Assembly (NCBI RefSeq): GCF_029525575.1
Contig: NZ_JAPDIA010000009.1
Location: 558,001-622,000 of the forward strand
DNA from: Cohnella rhizosphaerae
GTDB lineage: Bacteria; Bacillota; Bacilli; Paenibacillales; Paenibacillaceae
Reading direction: 5' to 3'
DNA length: 64,000 bases
Position 1 is the first letter of the stretch; each line of letters begins with the position of its first letter. Shown one piece after another: positions 50,469-61,377 of this stretch. A program made the translations under genes and the position numbers. The notes under the pieces are model-generated. The model did not search any database. It was not told where the DNA came from and saw only the letters and a program-made list of their open reading frames with translations.

Positions 50469-53400
50469 ATGCGCTCAATGAAGAACGGCTGGACCGCTTT
50501 TTGCGCGATTGCGTTTGTATGCGTTTTCTTTTTGGCGGCCGCGCCGCGCTCCGCCTCGGCCGACAGCGCGCCGGCGGGAGCCGGATATTTGGTGGACGAA
50601 GACTTTGCGTTTCTGTCCAACCTGGTGCCGGGGGAGAGCCAGCCGTCCGGCTGGGACATCCGCGCCGCGGGCGGCGCGCTGACGAGCATTTATAACAACA
50701 CGTTAAAAATCAGCGATGCCAGTACGAAGCTTCCCGTCTCGATGAGCCGCAAGTTTCCGGCCCAGAGCGAAGGGACGCTGACGATGGAGTTTCGATTCAA
50801 GCCGTTTAGCGTCATTAATGGCTTGCATTGGCAGTTGCTGGGCGACAACACGCCCGGCGTCAGCATCGCGACCAGCGCCAGCGGGAGCAATCTCGTGCTG
50901 GAGACGTCCGGAGGCGGCACGGTGACCCTGCAGGCGTATTCGGCCAATGTCGAATATGGCGTCAAGGTGATTGCGAATCTGTCCACGCAAAAGGCGGATG
51001 TCTACGTCAACGGCATCCTGCGGGCGAGCGCCCAAAATTTCGCGAACGCGGTGTCCGCGCTGAATCGCTTCCAACTGACGACGGGCGTCGCTTCGACGGG
51101 CGACTTCTTCTTTACGCCGCTTCATATCTACAAAGGCTACGCGGTCAACGAAAGGCTGCTGTCGGTGACCCCTGAATCGGGCAACCTGCCGCAGGATTGG
51201 ACGGCCGTCCTTAACGGAGGCACGATCCAGGTCGCCCAGATGCTCAGCGCCCCGAAACCGGACGTCAACAGCCTGAAGATCGATGCGTCCGCCTCGACCG
51301 GCAGCATGACGCTTGGGAAGAGCTTCGCCGCGATCTCGGGCGATCTGACCGCGGAATACAAGATTTTTATCCCGGTTAAGACCGACGGTCTCACAGCCGA
51401 ATTGAGAAGCGGCAGTACGACGGCGCTCAAGCTGTTCACCTCGAACGGGAAGCTGGTTTATGAGGACACGAGCGGACAGCCCGCGACGATTTACGAAGAC
51501 TACAAGGCTAACTTGTGGTACCGCCTTAAAGTGGTCTTGAAGCCGGCCACGCACAAGGCCGACCTTTACATCAACGGCAAATTGAAGGCAGCGGATGTGA
51601 ATATCGCGGCAGGCATCGCTTCCGTCGACGGCATCCGGTTCTCCACCTCGGCCGCGAACAAGGGCCTGATGTGGCTCGACGATATCCTCGTCTATGCGAA
51701 TACGCCGGAGCCTGCGGATTATGTGCCCGCGCCGGCGGTCGTAAGTACCGGCAGCCAGCTCGTCGGCGTGCAGAGCTGCCCGATGTGGCGGGAAGGGCAT
51801 CATCTGGGCTGGGACGTGATCAATCCGTTCCCGGACCGGACGCCGTATCTGGGCTTCTACGACGAAGGCAATCCGGAGACGGCGGACTGGGAGATCAAGT
51901 GGATGCTCGAGCACGGCATCGACTTCCAGATGTCCTGCTGGTTCAGGCCGATCGGGGGAGAAGGCGCGCCGATCAAGGATTCCTACCTGTCCGATGCGCT
52001 GGACGACGGCTACTTCAATGCCAAGTACAGCAATCTGGCGCACTTTGCCATCATGTGGGAAAACCTGAACTCGGCGGCGAAGGACATCGCCGATTTTCGC
52101 GACAATCTGGTCCCCTACTGGATCGAATATTATTTTAAGGACCCCCCGGTATTTGAAGGTTGACGGCAAGCCGGTGTTCACCATCTATAACTACGATCAA
52201 TTCGTCAAGCTGGCGGGCGGCACCAAAGAGCTGGCCAAGGATTTGATGGATGATCTTCGGGACGCGGCGCGCGATGCCGGCGTCGGCGAGCTAACCATCT
52301 TGAACGTGTATAACGGCACGAGCGCCCAGGATCTGCAGAACCGCAAGGCCGCGGGCTTCGACGGCGTCTACGCCTATTCGTGGGGCTCCTTCGGCGGGCA
52401 TCCCGATTTTCAGAAGCTCAAGCTGACGCTGGAAAACAACGCCGGCGTGATGGACGTCATTCCGGGCCTCAGCATGGGCAGAGACGATACCGCCTGGGGG
52501 CTGAGCTCCGGGTATTATGCGACCCCGGCCGAATTCAAGTCGCTGGCGCAGTGGACGAAGGACACCTATATTCCATCATTGTCGGCGGGCAATCTGGGCA
52601 AGAAGCTCGTCATGCTGGACAACTGGAACGAATACGGGGAAGGCCATTTCATCATGCCGGCAGGGCTCGCGGGCTTCGGTTACGTGGATGCGATCCGCGA
52701 CGTATTCGCGGGCGTCAGTACCCATACGGATGCCGTGCCGACCGCAACGCAGAAAGCGCGGATCAACGTGCTGTATCCGGAAGGGCGCGTCGTGCAGAAC
52801 CGCACCTTGACGCCACCGGCGATATCCGCCAATTCGGTCGCCGCGTGGGAGTTCAACACGCCGGGCGACAGCGAAGGCTGGAGCGTGCTGAAGCAGATCG
52901 ACACGGTGAGCGTCGCGGGCGGCACCTTCACCGGCACCACCAACAACACCGACCCGGGCATCATCTCGGCAGACCATCTGGGAATCAAGGCGGAGGACGC
53001 GCCTTATCTCAAGATCCGGATGAAAAACAGCGCGTACGATATCGACGGCAGAGTGTTTTTCACGACGGAGCTGGACGGCGACTGGAACGAGACGAAGGCG
53101 ATGGGCTTCTACGTGAAGCCGCAGGACGACGGGTACACGGATTATTACGTGGAAATGTGGCGGAACAAGAGCTGGACCGGCAATATCCGGCAGATCCGGA
53201 TCGATCCGATCTCCGCGATCGGCACGATCAGCATCGATTACATCCGGGCGGTCGCCGACGATTCTACGGACATCAAGCTGTATATCGACGGCAAGCGGAA
53301 GAACTTCAGCCAGCCGGCGCTCGTGCAGGACGGCGTCGTCATGGTGCCGATCAAGGACATCTGGCTGCAGCTCGGCGTCCGGTCCGAGTGGGACGCGGCG

Positions 53401-56248
53401 AATCAGAAGTTTATCGCGGTCAAGGGCGGCAGCGTCTACGAATTAACGGTCGGCAGTACGACGGCGCTCAAGGACAATCAGTCCATCGCGCTCGAACATG
53501 CGCCGACGAAGCTGGCCAACGGAACGGTGCTCGTCCCGCTCTCCTACCTCAAGCAAGCCTTCGGAGCTACCGTAAAGTGGGACGCGGCCGCGCAGAAGAT
53601 CCAGATCTATCCGGCTGGCGTCGTCTGGGACTTTGAATTCGGAGACGGCTGGACGGCGAACGGAAGCATCTCCGGCGGACAGGCGCTGGGCGGCCGATTC
53701 GGCGGCACCTCCCTGGGCGTATCCGGCGGGGTAGAACCTGCGGTCGAATCGCCGGATCAGCTGGGGCTGGACGCGTCCACGATCAAGCGGGTTCGCGTGC
53801 AGCTCGGCAACCAGACGACCGGCTCGCAGGCGAAGCTCTATTATACGACGGATGCCGATCCCGTATGGAATGCGGCCAAGTCGTTCACGACCTATATCTT
53901 GCCAAGCGATTCGACCCTCCGCGAGTACGTGTTCGATACGACTTCCGCGGAGGCCTGGACAGGGACGATCAAGCAAATCCGGGTCGTGCCTACGTTGTCG
54001 GCCGGCAGCTTCACCATCGATTCCGTGCAGTTGGATACGGCAACCTCGCTGCCGACGCTGGGCGCCAATCTGGTCGCGGATCCCGGCATGGAAGGAAGCA
54101 CGATTCAGGCGCGCGTGCAGAACGGCGCACTGGGACTGGACGTCACGCAGTATCACAGCGGCCATCAGTCGCTCAAGGTCGTCAAGGACAGCCGTTACGG
54201 CAGCGCTTCCTTCCCGATCGCCGTCACGCAAGGCCAGGAGTACCATTATTCGGTCTGGGCGAAGCTCGCGAAGGCGCCGACGCTCACCGAACCGCTGCGG
54301 CTTTGCTTGCAGTATACGGTCGACGGCAATGTCAAGCAGATGATCATTTACACCAGCGCCGGGCTCTCCGCCGATCAATGGACGCAGCTGCAGGGCAATT
54401 ACACGATCGCGGAGACCAGTCCCATTTCCAATGTGCTGCTTTACTTTTACACGGAGATCGACGGTACCAACCACGACTACTATCTCGACGATGTCGAGGC
54501 GAGGCTCGTGACGTACTCGTCCAGTCCGGCATGGACCTATGCGACGGGACTGAGTATCAACCCGACGACGACGATGAACATGGGCGAGACGAAGACGCTC
54601 GTTCCGACGTTCCAGCCCTCGAGCAGCGTCAATAACCAAGCGCTGATCTGGAACTCCGACAATCCGGACGTGGCCGTCGTAGACATCAGCGGCACGGTGT
54701 TCGCGAAGAAGACGGGAGTCGCGAATATTACGGCCAAGGCCATCGACGGCGGATTCACGGCGACGACGGCGGTGACGGTGGCGCTCGGTTCCGGGCAGCC
54801 AGCCGGCGCGGTGCTGGGAAGCAATCTTATTCTCAACCCCGACATGGAGGGCACCGCGATTCCTTCGTCTTATTACGGCTCCAGCGCCAGCGTGACTTTG
54901 ACGACGTCGGAGCATCGCCTGGGGACGCAGTCTTTGCAGGTGACGAAGCTGAACAACAACAAATACGCGTCGTTCTTCATGCCCACATCGATCGAGCAGG
55001 GGAAGACGTACTACTACTCGGCCTGGGCCAAACTGGATGCGGCACCCGCGCAGCCTGCGCTGTTCCGCATCTGTCTGCAATACAAGCTGGACGGCGTCAC
55101 GCAGCAGAAAATTTTGTTCACCAGCGCGCCGCTGCTCAGGGGGGGGCTGGACGCAGGCATCGGGCTTCTACAAAATCGAGGAGACTGGAGTCGTAACGGA
55201 TGTTCGGGTGTACCTGTATACGGAACAAAGCGGTCCGGTGCAAACCTTCTACGTCGACGATATCGAGGTTCGTCCGGTCATAGCGGACAGTACCCCGCCG
55301 GTCACGACGGCCGCGCTGAATCCGCCTGTGCCCGACGGTCCGGGCGGCGCGTATAACGGCCCGGTTACGCTGACGCTTGCGGCATCGGACAGCGAATCCA
55401 GCGTCGCGCAGACCGTGTACAGCGTCGATAACGGGACGACCTGGAGCCCGTACACGGCGCCGCTGCCGTTCGGCAAACAGGGCTCGTATACGATTCTTTA
55501 CAAGTCGACCGACCTGGCAGGCAATGCCGAGACGCAGCAGAGTGTCAGCTTCAGCCTGGCCGCCACGGTGACCACGGTTTCGCTGAAGGACAGCGCGGGT
55601 CAGCCGCTGGTCGGCGGCGTCGTCAAATATTACGACGGCAGCTGGAAGGACATGGGGACGACGGACGCCTCGGGGCAGGTGACGAAGGCGTTGCCGGAGC
55701 GGAGCTACATTTTCTCCGTCACTTATCTGGGCACGACCAAGCAACTGACGCAAAATACGTCGACAGGTCCCGCGTCCGTCGTCTTCCAGACGGTAAAGGC
55801 GAAGGTGCAGCTCAAGGATAGCCAGGGCAATCCGCTGAACGGCGCCGACGCGAAGGTGTATGCGGGCGGCAACTGGCAGACGATGGGGACGACCGCGGGC
55901 GGCGAAGCGACGAAGGAGCTGCTGCCCGGCTCGTATACGTTCGGTCTTACCTATGACGGCGTGTACAAGGAGAAGGCACAGAACATCGGCGACGATCCGG
56001 CCGTGGTATTCCAGACGGCGAGCGTTCTCATCCAATTGAAGGATGCCGGCGGCAACCCGGTAGACGGCGGCACGGCTCGCGTGTATGCGGGCGGCAGTTG
56101 GCGGACGATCGGCATCACGGCAGGCGGCGAGATCCGCACGGAGCTGCTGCCCGGCACGTATACGTTCGGCATGACGTCCGGTACGGCGCTCCCGAATATA
56201 TCGAAGGATATCGGGACGGATCCGACCGTCGTGTTCCAACTGCCTTGA
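50469..56248 (+). CDS. Giant secreted protein with GH99-like domain, CBM-like, Ig-like and C-terminal repeats, frameshifted
   Basis: About 1,925 residues after two corrections (C6 at 52142-52147, G8 at 55139-55146). A signal peptide (FCAIAFVCVFFLAAAPRSAS) leads to two LamG/laminin-type beta domains (about 40-420). The catalytic-type domain, about 430-740, is GH99/WbsX-like: GVQSCPMWREGHHLGWD, TPYLGFYDEGNPETADWEIK and NWNEYGEGH. Then come a beta domain, a copper-amine-oxidase-N-like repeat domain (about 930-1035; IKLYIDGKRKNFSQPALVQD), two CBM4/9-like domains, a BIG2 Ig domain (SINPTTTMNMGETKTL), a chitobiase/FnIII-like stretch (PPVTTAALNPP) and three 75-residue repeats (from about 55.57 kb; KVYAGGNWQTMGTTAGGE). 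No SLH, sortase or lipobox anchor is seen. It probably cuts an alpha-mannan-like or related polymer outside the cell. Confidence 0.82.
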
Positions 56249-56262
56249 GGTTATAAGAACGC

Positions 56263-56327
56263 AAGAGGATGCTCCCGCCGGACCTTGGACTTGCGCGTCG
56301 GTCCGCGTCGGAGAGCATCCTCTTTTT
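56263..56327 (+). terminator. Strong terminator directly before the mannosidase start
   Basis: AAGAGGATGCTC (56263-56274) pairs perfectly with GAGCATCCTCTT (56313-56324), followed by more Ts. The loop holds a smaller CCGGACC/GGTCCG hairpin. The ribosome site of the next gene begins only a few bases later, so any transcript of that gene from upstream must read through. Confidence 0.85.
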
Positions 56328-56344
56328 GGGGAGGAAGATTGCAA

Positions 56345-59084
56345 ATGAGAAGATCGATAGCGTTGACAGGCGCCTGGCAACTGAAAGGCGAAGGCATAGA
56401 CCCTTCGGGAAAGGAAGCGACCGTCGCGATCGACGCGCAGGTTCCCGGCCATGTGCACCAGGATCTGCTCGAGGCCGGCCTGATCGCGGACCCGGGCTAC
56501 CGCAAGCAAGCGGAAGACTGCCAATGGGTGGAGCATTGGCGGTGGACGTACCGCCGGACGTTCGAGCTTGAGCGTATGGAGCCGGGACGTCCCCTGCTGG
56601 AATTCGAAGGGCTGGATACGTACGCGGAGATCGCGTTGAACGGCATTCCGCTCGCCCGGACCGACAACATGTTCGTCCGCTACCGTTTCGACGTGTCGGG
56701 GTTGCTGCGGGAGGGCACGAACGAGCTCGTGGTGCGGTTCCGGACGGTCGCGGAAGGGCTTGCGGGCAAGTCGTACGCCGGTCTGGGCGCAGCCTTCACG
56801 AACGAGCGGCTGTTCGTGCGCCGGATGCAGTGCACGTTCGGCTGGGACTGGGTAGGGCGGCTCGTCAGCTACGGCATATGGCGGCCCGTTCGTCTCGTCT
56901 TCGAGGACGTGGCTGCGATCGAGGATCTTTTTTGTGTATACGAAGGCCTTGGACGCGCGCGGCGCGTCTCTCGCCGTCGCGGTCGATACGCGTTGCCGCG
57001 CCGAAGCGCCGCTGCGGCTGTCGCTTGCGATCGCGGACCCGGCCGGTTCGATCGTATGGCAGGCCGAGCGCCGGTCGGTCGGCGGCAAGCTGGAGCTGAC
57101 GGCGGATCTGGCGGAGCCGGCGCTCTGGTGGCCGGCGGGATACGGCGATCAGGCGCAGTACAGGCTCGTCGCGAAGCTGTACGGCAGCTCGGGACTGCTC
57201 GACGAGCGTTCGCGCGCGTTCGGCATCCGGACGGTTCGGATCGAGCAGCTTCCGGACCGGGAAGGAAGCCCGGAGGCGCGGTTGACCGCGAAGCTTCGCG
57301 CGCAAGCAACGACTGGGGATGCCGCCGCCGAAAATCCGGACGGCATGGTCTGGGAGGCGAACGGCGATCGCCCCGGCAGCGGTTTCCGGCTGCTGGTCAA
57401 CGGCGTTCCTGTTTTCTGCAAGGGGGGCCAACTGGGTGCCTTGCGATCCGTTCCCCTCGCGTGTACCGGATACGCATTATGCGCATCTGCTCACGCTGGC
57501 CCGCGATGCCGGCATGACGATGCTGCGGTGCTGGGGCGGCGGCATCTACGAGCCGGAGCCGTTCTGGGACTGGTGCGACCGGCTCGGGATCGTCGTCGTT
57601 CAGGACTTCATGATGGCATGCGGGACGTATCCCGAATCGGACCGGGATTGGACGGCATCGCTGAGGGCCGAGATCGAAGGCGCGATCCGTTCGCTGCGCA
57701 ACCATCCCAGTCTCGTCTGGTGGAACGGCGACAACGAGAACGGCATGTTCGCCGGCGAGGAGGACCCCGATTATCCGGGGAAGGCGATCGCGAACCGGAT
57801 TACGGGCAGCTTATGCAAGGCGCTCGATCCGTCCAGACCCTTTCAGCCTACGAGTCCTTATGGGGGGGAGCACGAACAATTCGTTCACCATCGGCACCGC
57901 GCACTATACGGGCGCGCTGTTTGAGATGTTCGACGTTTTCCGCAACACGGATTTACGCGGCTACCGGTCTTATTTTGCCGGTCTGTTAAGCCGTTTTTGC
58001 CCTGAATTCCCCCTTGTTCGGCACGCCGGAGATTCATACGCTGCTGCGGATGATGAACGAAGAGGATCTGGCCGATCCGGCGTTCGACATGCTCGAATAC
58101 CATACGAAAAACCACCCGGGCTTGAAGGACTTCTCGCTCTTCCGGGCGCTTCGGACGCTGGCCGACAAGCTGGCGCCGCCGGCCCTGTCTACCATCGAGC
58201 ACATCCGGCGCATGTCGTTCGTCCAACACGAGCTGACCCGGCTCACCGTGGAAGCTTACAGGCGCAACCGGCATTATACGGGCGGTCTGCTGTTCTGGAT
58301 GTACAACGATTGCTGGCCGGCGAGCGGATGGAGTCTGGTCGATTATTACGGGTATCCGAAGGGCGGGTATTACGGCTTCCAAAAAGCGGCACGGCCGGTC
58401 ATCGCGTCGATCGAAAAAAACGAGGAAGCCGGCACTTACGCTTGCTGGGTATGCAGCGACAAGCCCGAGGTGATCCGGGGAACGGCGACGCTGCGCGTGC
58501 TGACGCTGGGCAGCCTGGCCGAAGACGCAGCGGTTTGGTCCAGGTCGTTCGACTTCGCGGCCGGCGCGGGCGCGTCGATCGAAGCGGCGTCGATTCCGGC
58601 GGCGGAGCTGGACGCGCTGCTGGACCACGGCCGCGTGCTGATCATGGACATTGCCGGCGAATTCGGCGAGGACCGCTGCATCTATTTTGCCGGGCTGCCG
58701 GCGGAGATGCAGCTTGCGCCTTCGGGTCTGCGGATCGAATCCCGCGCGGGCGGGCCGAGGGTCGGCAGCGTGACCGTTACGGCCGACCGCTACGCCAAAG
58801 CCGTTCATTTGCATGGCGCTTTCGTCTTTTCCGACAACTACTTCGATCTGCTGCCGGGGGAACGCAGAACGATCGCCTACCGCAGTCTGGAGGCGGCGGC
58901 CTATTCCGGCGAGCCGGAAGACGAAGCTGGAGGCGGAGTGCGCGATGGAGTTGAAGTGCGCGACGAAGCAGGAGACGGAATGCGCGATGAAGCTGGAGGC
59001 GGAGTGCATGACGAAGCAGGAGACGCCGGCGCGGGCGCCCAAGCAGGCGAAGCCCCGGCGATTGAGCTGATCGCCTGGAACTAG
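56345..59084 (+). CDS. GH2 beta-mannosidase-like glycosidase, frameshifted
   Basis: About 911 residues, cytosolic (no signal peptide). The N-terminal sugar-binding domain (VPGHVHQDLLEAGLI, then WRWTYRRTFEL), the Ig-like domain (LWWPAGYGDQAQYRL) and the TIM barrel (MTMLRCWGGGIYEP) match GH2 beta-mannosidases. The acid/base Glu lies in HPSLVWWNGDNENG; the nucleophile region is unclear around the fourth slip. Frame slips occur at T6 56928-56933, G6 57422-57427, G7 57862-57868 and C5 58004-58008. The C-terminus carries an acidic eight-residue repeat (EAGGGVRD type, 58921-59026). ATG 56345 follows GGGGAGGAAG. It would finish mannosides imported by the LplB/YtcP system. Confidence 0.85.
58921..59026 (+). 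repeat. 24-bp coding minisatellite in the mannosidase C-terminus
   Basis: About four imperfect copies of a 24-bp unit (GAAGCTGGAGGCGGAGTGCG plus CGAT) in frame, encoding Glu-Ala-Gly-Gly-Gly-Val-Arg-Asp-like octads. Confidence 0.8.
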
Positions 59085-59138
59085 TTGGGCCTGAAGCGGC
59101 GGTACAAGAGAAGCGGGGTTGCCAAGCTAGTCCAGCAA

Positions 59139-59420
59139 CTGTAAAGGCAAAAAGTTACGCTACAGCCTCGCGGACCGTTCCAAATGGCGCTGTAAAGGTA
59201 AAAAGTTGCTCTACAGCCTCGCGGACCGTTCCAAATGGCGCTGTAAAGGTAAAAAGTTGCTCTACAGCCTCGCGGACCGTTCCAAATGGCGCTGTAAAGG
59301 TAAAAAGTTGCTCTACAGCCTCGCGGACCGTTACAAATGAAGCTGTAAAGGTAAAAAGTTGCTCTACAGCCTCGCTGTAATAGGTAACGGTAAAAAAGTT
59401 ACTCTACAATCTCGTGCTAG
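59139..59420. repeat. 51-bp tandem repeat array C (5.5 copies), inverted copy of array B
   Basis: CTGTAAAGG recurs at 59139, 59190, 59241, 59292 and 59343, exactly 51 bp apart; a last shortened unit follows to 59420. Each unit reads CTGTAAAGGTAAAAAGTTGC, TCTACAGCCTCGCGGACCG and TTCCAAATGGCG; the first 38 bases are the reverse complement of the array B unit. It fills the gap between the convergent mannosidase and VanT-like genes and may also act as a transcript barrier. Confidence 0.92.
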
Positions 59421-59422
59421 CG

Positions 59423-60527
59423 CTAATGCCGGGTCGATGCCGACCCGGCTTCTTTGGCGCGAGGACGCCAGGCGGTCCGAATCGTTCGCAGGGAAGGGAG
59501 GCGGACGGCGACGGCTGCCAAAGCGACCGACAGCAAGCAGACGGCGACGAAGTGAACGAGGCTGTTGCCGATAAACAATGGCTGCAGTCCCGTTGCTTTG
59601 GCGGCGCCGCGTACGAGCACGATGGCGAGCGGATGCAGCACGTAGATCCACGCCCGGCCCTCCCGCAGCGTACGGCTCGCCGGTCCTTTGTAGGGGGAGC
59701 GCCAGCAGCAGCAGAAAATAGGCGGCCGGTACCGCGAAAATATACATGCTGTCATGCCGGGGGATGCCGCCTTCGCGCAGCCAGAGCGCCTCCGCAAGCA
59801 TCGCAGACAGCGAGACGAGGAAAAGCGCCGCATGCGCGGCCGGACGGCTCGAACGACACTTCTCGCTTCGGGCAACGAACGCGCCGAGCGCCAGATAGAC
59901 CGGCGCGAAGAACAGCCCGTTGCGCGTATAGTCGAAGACATGGAACATCCCGTTGTACCATCCCGTCAGAACGCCGCTGCCCGCGATCAAGCCGTAGTAG
60001 CTGTCGCCGAACAGTCCGACGGCGTACAGCAAGCAGGCGACAATCATGACGGAGGCCGGCTTCAGCGCGCGGTACAGTCCGTGCAGCATGGCGATGCCGA
60101 TCATCAGGGCAGGCAAGTACCACAGGTGGTAGAAGGTGCCGTCGAACGCCAGATCCCGCAGGAGGGAAAGGATGCCGAACTTCGGGGAGGAGAAATAGCC
60201 GTTATATACGTTGAGCGGCACATAGAGCAGGATGGCGATGGCGTATAGTTTGGCGATGCTGCCGAGATAGCGCCGAAGATGGCGCCGGTCGGCGAGCGGG
60301 TCGCCCGTCAGCTTGCGGAAGTAGAAGAAGCCGGAGGTCATGAAAAAGATCGGAACGGCGATTCTTGTAAGCGCGCCGTCGACCAGAAAGTCCGCGGACG
60401 AGCCGAAGACGGCGAACGGGCCCGTATGGTTGGCGATGACGAGCAGGGCGGCTATGAATTTGAGCCAGGACAGGCCGAGGTAATCCGTTTTAGCCGTTAT
60501 TGCCGGTCTGGCGAGTCTATCAGACAA
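59423..60527 (-). CDS. Acyltransferase 3-type membrane protein resembling the VanT membrane domain, frameshifted
   Basis: About 368 residues with about ten hydrophobic helices. Motifs in order: LSWLKFIAALLVIANH, RIAVPIFFMTSGFFYF, FYHLWYLPALMIG, GDSYYGLI, FDYTRNGLFFAPVYLALGAF, IPRHDSMYIF and WIYVLHPLAIVLV. From memory these track the membrane half of the serine/alanine racemase VanT of VanC/E/G clusters (AVPFFFMISG, YHLWYFPAL, TRNGIFFTPL, PKHDSMYLF, LYLLHP). Here the racemase domain is absent and is encoded two genes upstream. The G5 run at 59693-59697 breaks the frame; with four Gs, LALPYKGPASRTLREG continues to the end. TTG 60527 overlaps the stop of the preceding gene. Membrane transport of the D-amino acid substrate is the role proposed for this domain in VanT. 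Confidence 0.8.
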
Positions 60528-61377
60528 AGGACCGCCGCCTTTTGCCGGTTGAAGCCGTCACGATCATGCCGCCCGTATTGTCGCCGGACAGACGGAAGTA
60601 ATCGCAGGCCGGAATCGGTACGTCAGCAAAAGCGTCCGGTTCGACAGGCACGTAATAAATCTCGATGCGTTCGCGTTCGTCCTCCGCCAACAAGCGCTCG
60701 CCGTCGAACGCGAACGATCGCAGTCGCGCGACGTATTCCTCGAGGCACAGGTTTTCCCGCTCCATGATCTCGGCGTGCGGGGTTCCGACGTAGCGGAAAT
60801 GCCACGGCTCGCAGGCGATGCCGGTGACGGCTTCCTTGCCCGCGCAATAGCGCTGGACGAAGCCGAACTGCGCGGCGATCCGCTTGAAGGCGAGGCTGAC
60901 GCCGCCGTCCGGGAAATCGGGCGCGATGAAGTCGAGCTCGCCGCCGCCCGCCAGGCCGACGTCGATGGCAAGGCCAGTCTGATGCTCGCTGCAGCCGGGC
61001 AGGGCGACGTAGGCGGCCGTATACCGAGGTCCGTTTTCCCGCAGCGACGATTCATAAATATCGGTCTGTTCGTCGGCAGACCGATACCCGCTCACGGCCA
61101 CGATGTCGGACGCCCCGCCGCAAGCTGCGAGCAGCTCCGCCAAACGAGAGAGCGCCGTCGCTTCCAGCAGCATGCCCGGCGAGCGCGCGCATATCGCGGG
61201 ATAATCGTCCAGCGCCGATAGCCTGTCCGCCGGGAATGGCTCCCGTACGGGATGCGTCCGGTTGACCAGGATGAGATGTCCCTCATGGATGGCGGATGGA
61301 GCGACGCGGATCGTGCGATGCGTGCTCAGATCACGGTCGGCTCCCGCCGCTGCGGTTGAAAATAGGCGTTGTCCCAT
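60520..61377 (-). CDS. M15-family D,D-peptidase resembling VanXY
   Basis: A zinc peptidase of about 285 residues. The motifs are VSGYRSADEQTDIYE (Arg), LPGCSEHQTGLAIDVG (zinc His and Asp) and GIACEPWHFRYVG (catalytic Glu, zinc His). The start HLILVNRTHPVREPF and the block 'SLRENGPRYTAAYVALPGC' resemble VanXY of D-Ala-D-Ser clusters, which cut both D-Ala-D-Ala dipeptide and the terminal D-Ala of wall precursors; this is from memory. No signal peptide is seen, fitting the cytosolic VanXY rather than exported VanY. ATG 61377 follows AAGGAGG and overlaps the racemase end by 52 bases. The last 70 residues extend past the usual VanXY length. Confidence 0.82.
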   Translation of the reverse strand: MGQRLFSTAAAGADRDLSTHRTIRVAPSAIHEGHLILVNRTHPVREPFPADRLSALDDYPAICARSPGMLLEATALSRLAELLAACGGASDIVAVSGYRSADEQTDIYESSLRENGPRYTAAYVALPGCSEHQTGLAIDVGLAGGGELDFIAPDFPDGGVSLAFKRIAAQFGFVQRYCAGKEAVTGIACEPWHFRYVGTPHAEIMERENLCLEEYVARLRSFAFDGERLLAEDERERIEIYYVPVEPDAFADVPIPACDYFRLSGDNTGGMIVTASTGKRRRSFV

